This document shows positions 7,680-20,450 of a DNA stretch of 34,493 nucleotides, piece after piece; the first letter of the stretch is position 1; every line of letters starts with the position of its first letter. The stretch comes from Rubrivivax sp. (lineage in GTDB: Bacteria; Pseudomonadota; Gammaproteobacteria; Burkholderiales; Burkholderiaceae_C). The notes under the pieces were generated by a model. That model made no database searches and had not been told where the DNA came from. It was given only the letters and a program-made list of their open reading frames with translations. A program made the translations under genes and the position numbers. The stretch spans positions 1 through 34,493 of the forward strand of contig JALHPY010000033.1 of the NCBI GenBank assembly GCA_022842305.1, in the 5' to 3' direction.

Positions 7680-9244
7680 GTGAACCCGCTCCCCCCGTCA
7701 GCGCTGCCGGTGCCTGCCGCCGTGCCGCAACACTGTGACGTGCTGGTGGTGGGCGGTGGCATCAACGGCGTGGGCATCGCGCGCGATCTGGCCGGGCGCG
7801 GCCTGAAGGTGGTGCTGTGCGAGAAGGACGATCTGGCTTCGCACACCTCGGGGGCAAGCACCAAGCTCATCCACGGCGGCCTGCGCTACCTGGAGTACTA
7901 CGAGTTCGGCCTGGTGCGCAAGTCGCTGGCCGAGCGCGAGGTGCTGCTCAAGAGCGCGCCGCACATCATCTGGCCGCTGCGCTTCGTGATGCCGCACGAC
8001 CCGAGCATGCGGCCGGTGTGGATGATCCGCCTGGGCCTGTTCCTGTACGACCACCTGGCGCGGCGCGAGGTGCTGCCCGGCTCGGGCACGCTGGACCTGC
8101 GCGGCCATGCCATCGGCGCGCCCATCAAGCCGCGCTTCACCAAGGGCTTCGTCTATTCCGACGGCTGGGTCGACGACGCACGGCTGGTGGTGCTGAACGC
8201 CGTCGACGCCGCCGAACGCGGCGCCACCGTGCTGACGCGCTGCGCCTGCGTGGACGCGCGGCGCGACGGCGCGCAGTGGCGCCTGACGCTGCGCAGCCCC
8301 GCGGGCGCCGAGCGCCAGTTGACGGCGCGCGCGCTGATCAACGCCGCCGGGCCCTGGGCGGCGCAGTTCCTCACCGAGCACGCGCACGCACCGCAGACGC
8401 GCGCACTGCGCCTGGTCAAGGGCAGCCACATCGTGGTGCCGCGCATGTTCGAGCACGACCACGCCTACATCTTCCAGAACCCCGACAAGCGCATCATCTT
8501 CGCCATCCCCTACGAGCAGGCCTTCACCCTGATCGGCACCACCGATGTCGAATACCACGGCCCCATCGGCGACGCCCACATCGAGCAAGACGAGATCGCC
8601 TACCTGTGCGAGCAGGCCAGCCGCTACTTCGAGCGCGCGGTGCGGCCGGCCGACGTGTGCTGGTCCTACTCGGGCGTTCGCCCGCTGCTGGACGACGAAT
8701 CGGGCAACCCCTCGGCCATCACGCGCGACTATTCGCTGCAGTTGGACAAGGCCGGGGCGCCGCTGCTCAGCGTGTTCGGCGGCAAGATCACCACCTTCCG
8801 CAAGCTGGCCGAAGAAGCCGCCGACCTGCTGGCCGGCCCGCTGGGCGTGACCCAGGGCCATTGGACCGAAGGCACCTACCTGCCCGGTGGCGACCTGTCC
8901 GCCTGGATCGGCCCGCCGCAGCGGCCCGACAGCGATTTCGAACGCTTCGTGCAGGTGCTGCAGCAGCGCCATCCGCAGCGCCCGCCGGCACTGCTGCGGC
9001 GCCTGGCACGCTGCTACGGCGCGCACATTGACCGCGTGCTGGGTGGGGGCACACCGGGCGCCGAAGTGGCGCCGGGGCTGTTCGAATCCGAGCTGGATCA
9101 CCTGTACCGTCACGAGTGGGCGCGCAGCGCCGAAGACGTGCTGTGGCGTCGCACCAAGCTGGGCCTGCACCTCAGCGTCGCGCAGCGCGAGCAGGTGCTG
9201 GTCTGGTGCAAGGCACACTGGCCGGCCGTGGACAAGGAGACTTC

Positions 9245-9254
<10 letters not shown>
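7680..9254 (+). CDS. glpD: Aerobic glycerol-3-phosphate dehydrogenase
   Basis: A 524-residue FAD enzyme of the inner-membrane surface that oxidises sn-glycerol 3-phosphate to dihydroxyacetone phosphate and passes electrons to quinone. The FAD-binding fold is seen as DVLVVGGGINGVGIARD at about 20-36, followed by the GlpD hallmarks SGASTKLIHGGLRYLEYYEF and later YSGVRPLLDDE. It starts at a GTG with AGGAGA upstream; no better ATG fits the N-terminus. It is the first gene of the operon and overlaps glpS by 10 bp. It is divergent from glpR-glpK, so repression by GlpR is likely. Confidence 0.97.
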
Positions 9255-10360
<1,106 letters not shown>

Positions 10361-10361
10361 C

Positions 10362-13142
<2,781 letters not shown>

Positions 13143-13170
13143 GCGGACCTTGTCGTTTCAGGAGAGTGTG

Positions 13171-13479
13171 ATGTTCGAATGGATGGCCTGGACCAAACCC
13201 GTGGCGGTGTTCTTCACCTGCATCGTGCTGATGCTGGGCGTGATGACGGTGTGGGAGATCAAGCAGCCCACGGTGGCGCGCAAGGGCTTCCTGCCCATCG
13301 TCACCACGCGCGGCGACCGCCTGTTCATCGGCCTGCTGAGCGCGGCCTATGTCAACCTGGCTTTCGTGGCCGTGAGTGAACGCATGATCGAATGGTTCAG
13401 CCTGGAGAAGGAACCCTCGATCTGGTTCGGCTTCGTGGCCTCGATGGCGCTGCTGGTGCTGGTCATGCGCCGCGGCTGA
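13171..13479 (+). CDS. glpU: Small membrane protein of the glycerol importer operon (DUF2160-like)
   Basis: A 102-residue protein with three hydrophobic segments (about 10-28, 48-68 and 83-99). I recognise it as the small DUF2160 membrane protein that sits between permease and binding-protein genes in glp importer operons. An AGGAG ribosome site lies 7 bp before the ATG at 13171; an in-frame GTG upstream overlaps glpQ and is less likely. Function is unknown. Its constant place suggests an accessory membrane subunit or an assembly factor, but this is inference. Confidence 0.85.
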   Translation: MFEWMAWTKPVAVFFTCIVLMLGVMTVWEIKQPTVARKGFLPIVTTRGDRLFIGLLSAAYVNLAFVAVSERMIEWFSLEKEPSIWFGFVASMALLVLVMRRG

Positions 13480-13568
13480 GCCCATAGGATGGAGAAAGCG
13501 TGCCAGCCACTGCTTCCCGGCCGGCGTCGCATCAGTTGGATGGGAAGTGCCCCCTGAGGAGACCGAAA

Positions 13569-15302
<1,734 letters not shown>

Positions 15303-15315
15303 TCGGCTGCGGGCG

Positions 15316-15379
15316 GGGCGGCACGCCGCCCTGCTGATGTGCGACCTGCACAGGCCCCGCGGCGCAAGCCTCGGGGCCT
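15316..15379. terminator. Two hairpins between convergent glpV and the kinase gene
   Basis: A small GC stem lies at 15316-15331 (GGGCGG, loop CACG, CCGCCC). A second stem of 8 bp lies at 15352-15379 (AGGCCCCG and CGGGGCCT around 12 nt), followed on the plus strand by a short T/C stretch. The second is the better candidate for ending the glp operon, and it may also serve the minus-strand kinase gene that ends at 15388. Confidence 0.55.
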
Positions 15380-15387
15380 TCTCGCAT

Positions 15388-16728
15388 TCAGGCCGCGGGC
15401 AGTTCCAGCACGAAGCAGCTGCCGCCGCCCTCACGCGCCTCGCAGCGCACGCTGCCGCCGTGGCGCTGCGCGATCTGGCGCACCAGCGACAGGCCCAGGC
15501 CCACGCCGCCCTCGCGCTCGGCGTGGCCGGGCAGGCGGAAGAAGGCTTCGAACACGCGTTCGCGATCAGCCACGGGCACGCCGGGGCCGCGGTCGCTGAC
15601 GCGCAGTTGCACCCAGCCGGCACGTCCCGCCGCTTTGGCCACCACTTCGGCCAGCACCTCGTCGCCGCCGTAGCGGCGCGCGTTCTCCAGCAAATTGCGC
15701 AGCGCGCGGCGCAGCAGGCGCTCGTCGCCCGGCACCTGCACGTCGTCACCCGTGGCCACGGCATCGACGCGCGCCGCCTCTTCGGCGGCCAGCGCCAGCA
15801 GGTCGACCGGGGCGCGCTGGTCCATGCCGGCACCGGCGTCCAGGCGGCCCGACAGCAGGATCTCCTCGATCAGCATGTCGAGCTCGCGGATGTTGGTGGC
15901 GATCTCCTGGCGCAGGGTGGCGCGCTGCGCCGGCGCGGCGTCCTCGATCATGGCCACCGCCATCTTCAGGCGCGCCAGCGGTGAGCGCAGTTCGTGGCTG
16001 GCGTTGGCCAGCAGGCTCTGGTGCGAACGCAGCAGGGTCTCGATGCGCGCCGCGGCACGGTTGAAACTGGCGCCCACGGCGGCCACCTCGTCCTTGCCGT
16101 CCTCGGCCACGCGGCGTTGCAGGTCACCGCCGCCGAAGGCCTCGACGCCCTGCTTCAACGCCTCCAATCGGCGCGTCAGGCGTCGCACCACCGGCCAGGC
16201 GCCCATGGCCACCGCGGCAAACAGCACCAGCAGCAGCAGCGCCAGGCCCAGGCCGTCGGGCCAGCCGGCCGGGCCCATCCAGGGCGGGCGCAACTCGGGC
16301 TGGCGCATGTGCGGCGGACCGCGGCGCGGGTTGTGCCGCGGCACCCACAGCGTGCGCCCGTCCTCGAAGCGTATGGATTGCACGCGCGGCAGCCCGCCGG
16401 GCGCCGCCCCCGGCTGATCGAGCTCGCGCCGCAGAAAGGAATCCGACGCGCCCAGGCGCTGGCCCGCGGCGTCGTCCAGCGCCATGGGCAGGCGCAGGCG
16501 CTGCGACCAGTCGCGCAGCGCCTCGAGTTGCGCTTCGGGCGCGGCGTCGGCCGGCGGCAGCGAGCGCTCGATCAGGTCGCCCCAGGCCTCGACGCGCTCA
16601 CGCATCGCGCCTTCGACGCGCGTGCGTGTCTCTTCCAGATGGCTTTGCACCAGCCAGCCCGAGACCAGCGCAAACAGCGCCAGCGCGGCCACCACCGTGA
16701 GGTAGATGCGCAGGTAGAGGGAACGCAT
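15388..16728 (-). CDS. Two-component sensor histidine kinase (CpxA/RstB-like)
   Basis: A 446-residue inner-membrane sensor. Helix 1 spans about 8-27, the periplasmic part 28-158 (rich in Pro and Arg near its end) and helix 2 about 160-181, followed by a HAMP segment. The phosphorylated His245 lies in NASHELRSPLARLK. The ATP domain shows the N-box ALRNLLENARRYG (342-354), the G1 box DRGPGVP (379-385), an F box and the G2 box GVGLGLSL (408-415). It would phosphorylate the response regulator encoded 38 bp upstream. A Spy/CpxP-like gene in the same unit suggests envelope or metal stress as signal; the exact stimulus is unknown. Confidence 0.92.
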   Translation of the reverse strand: MRSLYLRIYLTVVAALALFALVSGWLVQSHLEETRTRVEGAMRERVEAWGDLIERSLPPADAAPEAQLEALRDWSQRLRLPMALDDAAGQRLGASDSFLRRELDQPGAAPGGLPRVQSIRFEDGRTLWVPRHNPRRGPPHMRQPELRPPWMGPAGWPDGLGLALLLLVLFAAVAMGAWPVVRRLTRRLEALKQGVEAFGGGDLQRRVAEDGKDEVAAVGASFNRAAARIETLLRSHQSLLANASHELRSPLARLKMAVAMIEDAAPAQRATLRQEIATNIRELDMLIEEILLSGRLDAGAGMDQRAPVDLLALAAEEAARVDAVATGDDVQVPGDERLLRRALRNLLENARRYGGDEVLAEVVAKAAGRAGWVQLRVSDRGPGVPVADRERVFEAFFRLPGHAEREGGVGLGLSLVRQIAQRHGGSVRCEAREGGGSCFVLELPAA

Positions 16729-16766
16729 GGGCGTGCGCCGTGAGCTGGTGGCCGCTGCCGGCCGCG

Positions 16767-17471
16767 CTATTCGGCGTCCTGCTTCTTGGCGAACACGTAG
16801 CCGGCGCCGCGCACGGTGAGCACGCGCCGCGCGTTCTTGGGATCGTCCTCGATGACCGAGCGGATGCGCGAGATGTGCACGTCGATGCTGCGGTCGAAGG
16901 CCTCGAGCGGATGGCCCTTGAGCGCGTCCATGATCTGGTCGCGCGTGAGCACGCGCCCCGGGTTGCGCGCCAGCACCGTGAGCAGCTCGAACTGGTGGCT
17001 GGTCAGGTCGCAGGGCTTGCCGTCCAGGCGCGCCTGGCGCGCGCCCAGGTCGACCTCGAGCCGGCCGAAGACCAGCACCTCGTCATCGCCGGTGTCGGGC
17101 GCGGCGCGGCGCAGCAGGGCCTTGACGCGCGCCAGCAGTTCGCGCGGCTCGAAGGGCTTGGGCAGGTAGTCGTCGGCGCCGATCTCCAGGCCGACGATGC
17201 GGTCCAGCGGCTCGCCGCGGGCGGTGAGCATCAGCAGCGGCAGGCGCCGCGTGCGCGGCTGTGCACGCAGTTCGCGCGTGAAGTCCAGGCCGTCGCCGTC
17301 GGGCAGCATCAGGTCCAGCAGCAGCGCGTCGTAGTTGCCGTGCTTCAGGCGGTCGCGGCCGGCAGCCAGCGAGCCGGCGGTGTCGACTTCGAAGCCGTTG
17401 TGGCGCAGGTAGCCGCCCACCATGTCGGTGAGGCGCAGGTCGTCGTCGATCAGCAGCAGTTGGCTAGACAC
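16767..17471 (-). CDS. OmpR-family response regulator
   Basis: A 234-residue DNA-binding regulator. The receiver domain has the acidic cluster DDD (9-11), the phosphorylated Asp53 in LLDLMLPDGDGL, the TAR switch and the conserved Lys in LPKPFEP. The C-terminal winged helix shows LTSHQFELL and the closing VRGAGYVF. I chose the GTG at 17471 because it gives the normal VSSQLLLIDDD N-terminus. An ATG at 17525, just 7 bp after the preceding stop codon, would add 18 residues foreign to the family; neither has a clear ribosome site. It lies between the Spy-like gene and the kinase gene and is probably cotranscribed with both. Confidence 0.9.
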   Translation of the reverse strand: MSSQLLLIDDDLRLTDMVGGYLRHNGFEVDTAGSLAAGRDRLKHGNYDALLLDLMLPDGDGLDFTRELRAQPRTRRLPLLMLTARGEPLDRIVGLEIGADDYLPKPFEPRELLARVKALLRRAAPDTGDDEVLVFGRLEVDLGARQARLDGKPCDLTSHQFELLTVLARNPGRVLTRDQIMDALKGHPLEAFDRSIDVHISRIRSVIEDDPKNARRVLTVRGAGYVFAKKQDAE

Positions 17472-17532
17472 GTCATCCGGGCGTTGCCGGGGCCGGCCCA
17501 GGCGGCCGGCCCCGAGTTCATGCAAGCATAGT

Positions 17533-18105
17533 TCAGGACTTGGCCTTGTCGGCGCCGCCGCGGCGGTGCTCCATCATGCCGCGGCGCTGCGCCATGCGAT
17601 CGGCCATGAGCTTGCGCTGCTCGGGCGTGAGCACGCGGCTGACCTCGATCATGGCCAGCGACATGCGCTTGCTGGCCTGGTCGTGCTGGGCCAGCATCTT
17701 CTGGCGCAGGGCCTCGACCGCGAGCGCGTCGACCGTGGGCTGGGCAAACAGCGCCGCGCCCTGCTCGCGCAGCGAGCCACCGGATTCGTGGATGGCCTTC
17801 ATGTCGGTGCGCGCTGCTTCGACGATGGGCTTGATCTGCGCGCGCTGCTCGGGCGTGGCCTTGACCATGTCGAGCATGCGCTCCATGCGACGGCCGTCGT
17901 GCATGCCCATGCCGCCCATGCCCATGCCGCCCATGTGCTCGCCGCGGTGGCCGCCCATCATCTCGTGGCGCATGCCGGGGCCGTGGCCTTCGGGAGGCGC
18001 GGCCGAGACGGTCTGCACAAAGCCGGCGGCCAGGGCCAGCGTCAGCGTGGCGACGAGCAGGCGGCCGGGGACGGCGAAGGAAGAAAGGCTCTTGGAGGCT
18101 TGCAT
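17533..18105 (-). CDS. Spy/CpxP-like periplasmic LTxxQ protein with Met/His-rich segment
   Basis: A 190-residue exported helical protein. The signal peptide ends at VSA, residue 35. Residues 41-78 are a low-complexity run of Gly, Met and His (MGGMGMGGMGMHD within it) that could bind copper or another soft metal. Two motifs of the Spy/CpxP family follow: ATPEQ (83-87) and LTPEQ (159-163). Family members act as periplasmic chaperones and, in CpxP, as a brake on the sensor kinase. It is the first gene of the unit with the response regulator and kinase, so feedback on that kinase is likely but unproven. The ATG at 18105 fits the signal peptide; longer starts do not. Confidence 0.85.
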   Translation of the reverse strand: MQASKSLSSFAVPGRLLVATLTLALAAGFVQTVSAAPPEGHGPGMRHEMMGGHRGEHMGGMGMGGMGMHDGRRMERMLDMVKATPEQRAQIKPIVEAARTDMKAIHESGGSLREQGAALFAQPTVDALAVEALRQKMLAQHDQASKRMSLAMIEVSRVLTPEQRKLMADRMAQRRGMMEHRRGGADKAKS

Positions 18106-18211
18106 GGTGGTCCCGTGGGGAGTGGTTGCGATGACAGCCATGGTGCGCCGCCGTCGTATCGCCGCTGTGCGGGTGCGGTAAAGCTTTGTGTCGCAGCGGC
18201 GGCGGCTTGTC

Positions 18212-19126
18212 TCAGCGCGGCGGCGCGGGCTCCACCCGCAATAGCCTGCGCTGCAGCGCAAAGCCGGCCTGCGCGCTGCGCAGGTCCAGGCGCAGCAGCA
18301 CACCGCTGGCCCTGTCGACCACGATCACCCCGTCCACGCGCGTGCTCAGATCGCCCAGGGTGGCGTCACCGAAGAGTTCGATCACCGCCACCTCGAAGCG
18401 CCGGTCGGCCACGGTCTGCGGCCCGACAGCGACGACCTGGCCGCGCATGCGCGCCCGCGCCAGCGGGTCGCCCACGATCAGGATGTCGCCGCCGGTCACC
18501 TGGCCCAGCGCCAGGTCGCTGCGCAGCAGGCGCGGCCAGGCCAGCGCGCCCGGGGGCGCGGCCAGCACATTGCCCGCCAGGTCCTGGCGCAGCGGCTCCG
18601 GCTGGCCGGTGCCGACCCGGTACTCGATCTCGCTGCGGCGCAGCGCCGTCAGTTGCAAGGACCATTCGGTGGGTGTCTCGCGCGCCGAGGCCCGGTCTTC
18701 GTAGACCAGGCGTTCGCCCAGCGCCACCGGCAACGCCGAGGCCCGCGCCGCGGGCAGTTCGGGCCGTGCCGGCGGACAGCCCAACTGCTGCGCGGCGACG
18801 CGCAGCGCTTCGTCGCGCCCCCTCAGCCGCGCCAGGTCGGCAGCTTCCAGGCCATCGGGGCGCATGGCCAGCAGGGCCGGCCAGAAGACCATCACGCCCA
18901 GGCCCAAGGCCACGATGTTGTTGCCCGCGCGTTCGTCCACCGACCACGCGGTCTCGGCCGCGCGCTGCTGCACGCGGTCGAGTTCGTCGTCGATGCGCAA
19001 ACAGTCCCAGGCGGCAAACTCGGCCGGGCTGGTGGCCAGCGGCAGCACGCGCTGCGAGCTCGTGGCGCAGCCGCCCAACAGGGCGGCGGCCAGTACGGAT
19101 GAAAGAAGGGCGTTCGGGCGCAACAT
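18212..19126 (-). CDS. Lipoprotein of unknown function
   Basis: A 304-residue protein that I do not assign to a function. The N-terminus is a lipoprotein signal with lipobox LGGC and lipid-bearing Cys20. Residues after 50 include VDERAGNNIVALGLGVMVFW, a hydrophobic stretch that could be a second membrane contact or a glycine-rich zipper. The rest is Arg/Leu-rich and soluble, with several beta-strand-like segments near the end. It lies 73 bp downstream of the binding-protein gene on the same strand and seems to have its own -10 box right at the start codon. The ATG at 19126 is set by the signal peptide. Confidence 0.7.
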   Translation of the reverse strand: MLRPNALLSSVLAAALLGGCATSSQRVLPLATSPAEFAAWDCLRIDDELDRVQQRAAETAWSVDERAGNNIVALGLGVMVFWPALLAMRPDGLEAADLARLRGRDEALRVAAQQLGCPPARPELPAARASALPVALGERLVYEDRASARETPTEWSLQLTALRRSEIEYRVGTGQPEPLRQDLAGNVLAAPPGALAWPRLLRSDLALGQVTGGDILIVGDPLARARMRGQVVAVGPQTVADRRFEVAVIELFGDATLGDLSTRVDGVIVVDRASGVLLRLDLRSAQAGFALQRRLLRVEPAPPR

Positions 19127-19135
19127 GCCGGGGGG

Positions 19136-19141
19136 ATTGTG
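19136..19141 (-). promoter_or_regulatory. -10-like box just before the lipoprotein start
   Basis: CACAAT on the minus strand ends 9 nt before the ATG at 19126, leaving an expected 5' leader of about 3 nt. No Shine-Dalgarno sequence separates them. No good -35 box is visible. Confidence 0.35.
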
Positions 19142-19199
19142 CCGCCAGCGCAGGCCGACCGGGCAAGCAGACCATGCAGGCGGCTGCTGGCGCCGCGCC

Positions 19200-20030
19200 T
19201 CAGGCCGCCGCCGGCGCCACCACAGCGCCCTGCACGCCGTGGCGCGCCAGCGCCTGGGCCACCAGGCCGCTGGCCTTGGCTTGCTCGACGAACAGGCGCA
19301 ACGCCGTCGCGGCCGCATCGCCGTGCCGGGCGGGCAGGCCCATGGCCTGCTCGACCAGCACAAAGCGCCCCGGCAGCAGGCGCAGCCCGGGCCGGCGCGC
19401 GGCTTCGGCCTGCAACTGCTGCCGCAGACCGGCGGCGACGTCGGCGCCCTCGGCCAGGAAATGCTCCACCACCGCCGGCGCGCTGGGCGCGTGCAACAGC
19501 TGCGCCTGGCGCAGCGCGCGTGCCAGGTGCAGGTCGTGGCTGCTGCCGCGGCCGACCACGACGCGCATGCCCGGGCGGTCGACCTGCTCGTTGTCGCTCA
19601 ATGGGGAATCGTGCCGCACCAGGTAGGAGCCTTCGATCAGCAGGTAGGGCGCGCTGAAGCTGATGCCCTCGGCGCGCTGCGGGTCGATGGCGAAGAAGCC
19701 CAGGTCGACCTCGCCGGCGCGCACCAACGCCACGGCCTGCGGCGCCGAATCCACCACGCGCAGCAGCGCCTCCACCCCCAGGCGCGCCGCCAGCGCCTGG
19801 GCCAGGTCGACCGAGACCCCGGACACCGGCGCGCCGGGCGCCGCGCGCCGCGCCAGCACCGGATTGCCCAGGTTGATGCACACACGCAACCAGCCGATGG
19901 GCGCCAGCGCCGCAGCCTGGCGCGTCGTGATGCGCGGGCCCCTGCTGCCGCAGCCGGCGGCGGCCAGCAGCGCGCCCGTCCCCAGCCCCAAACCCAGCAG
20001 ATGGCGACGAGCAAGGTCCAGATTCGACAT
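19200..20030 (-). CDS. Family-3-type solute-binding lipoprotein with Tat-like signal
   Basis: A 276-residue protein related to amino-acid-type periplasmic binding proteins (SBP family 3). The N-terminus has an RR pair (8-9), a hydrophobic run and a lipobox ending AAGC at Cys27, so a Tat-exported lipoprotein is likely. Characteristic segments are INLGNPVLAR, GVSVDLAQALA, DLGFFAIDP and RVVVGRGSSHDLHL. No permease or ATPase gene lies nearby, so this is an orphan binding protein; ligand unknown. GGAGG lies about 8 bp before the ATG at 20030. A close paralogue without export signal lies at 32464-33210. It is divergent from feoA. Confidence 0.85.
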   Translation of the reverse strand: MSNLDLARRHLLGLGLGTGALLAAAGCGSRGPRITTRQAAALAPIGWLRVCINLGNPVLARRAAPGAPVSGVSVDLAQALAARLGVEALLRVVDSAPQAVALVRAGEVDLGFFAIDPQRAEGISFSAPYLLIEGSYLVRHDSPLSDNEQVDRPGMRVVVGRGSSHDLHLARALRQAQLLHAPSAPAVVEHFLAEGADVAAGLRQQLQAEAARRPGLRLLPGRFVLVEQAMGLPARHGDAAATALRLFVEQAKASGLVAQALARHGVQGAVVAPAAA

Positions 20031-20070
20031 GACGCCCCTCCGTGGCAAGCAGCCCCCCGCTGCGCGGCGC

Positions 20071-20099
20071 AGTGTAGGCCGCGTCCGAACCGCCGCGAA
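20071..20099 (-). promoter_or_regulatory. Possible promoter of the binding-lipoprotein gene
   Basis: TACACT (20076 to 20071) fits a -10 box, with TTCGCG 17 bp upstream as a poor -35 box. The expected leader is about 34 nt and contains GGAGG before the ATG. Confidence 0.35.
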
Positions 20100-20112
20100 G
20101 CTGATCTGCATC

Positions 20113-20143
20113 AATCGAGAATGCTTCTCATTACCCGGATAAT
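20113..20143 (+). promoter_or_regulatory. Fur-box-like operator and -10 box of feoAB
   Basis: GAGAA-TGC-TTCTC (20117-20129) is an inverted repeat within an AATCGAGAATGCTTCTCATT stretch that resembles known Fur boxes. GATAAT at 20138-20143 is a good -10 box, 7 nt before the feoA ATG. Iron-bound Fur here would block feoAB expression. The site may also influence the divergent binding-protein gene. Assignment to Fur rests on the motif and on the downstream ferrous iron genes. Confidence 0.65.
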
Positions 20144-20149
20144 CGACTC

Positions 20150-20449
20150 ATGGATAACCCCAGTGCCGCACCGCTCAGCGCACCCCCAGCTGCAGCCTTC
20201 ACCCTGGCCGACGCGCCCACCGGGCAGCCCTTGTTCGTGCTGCGCCTGCGTCCGTCGCCGGCCAGTGCCGCCGCCCTCTGGCCGCAGCAACTGGCCGAGC
20301 TGGGCTTCATGCCGGGGGAGCGCGCGATGGTCATGCGCCGCGGCTGGCCCGGTGCCGACCCGCTGGCGGTGCGCGTGGGCGGCTCCACCTTCGCGCTGCG
20401 CCGGGCCGAGGCCGATTGCGTGCTGGTCGAGGTGAGCGACAGGGATTGA
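20150..20449 (+). CDS. feoA: Ferrous iron transport accessory protein FeoA
   Basis: A 99-residue cytoplasmic protein with the SH3-like FeoA fold. The segment QLAELGFMPGERAMVMRRG is the family hallmark, followed by DPLAVRVGGSTFALRRAEA. About 30 Ala/Pro-rich residues precede the domain, so it is somewhat longer than the usual 75-85 residues. It starts at an ATG that may be the first or nearly the first base of the mRNA. It ends 1 bp before feoB, and FeoA is needed for FeoB activity in vivo. No feoC is present, which is common in this group. Confidence 0.94.
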   Translation: MDNPSAAPLSAPPAAAFTLADAPTGQPLFVLRLRPSPASAAALWPQQLAELGFMPGERAMVMRRGWPGADPLAVRVGGSTFALRRAEADCVLVEVSDRD

Positions 20450-20450
20450 G

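Noticed and set aside
17422..19626. 734-codon plus-strand frame opposite the Spy-like and lipoprotein genes
   Set aside because: It is Arg/Ala/Pro-rich nonsense and opposes genes with clear signal peptides and family motifs.
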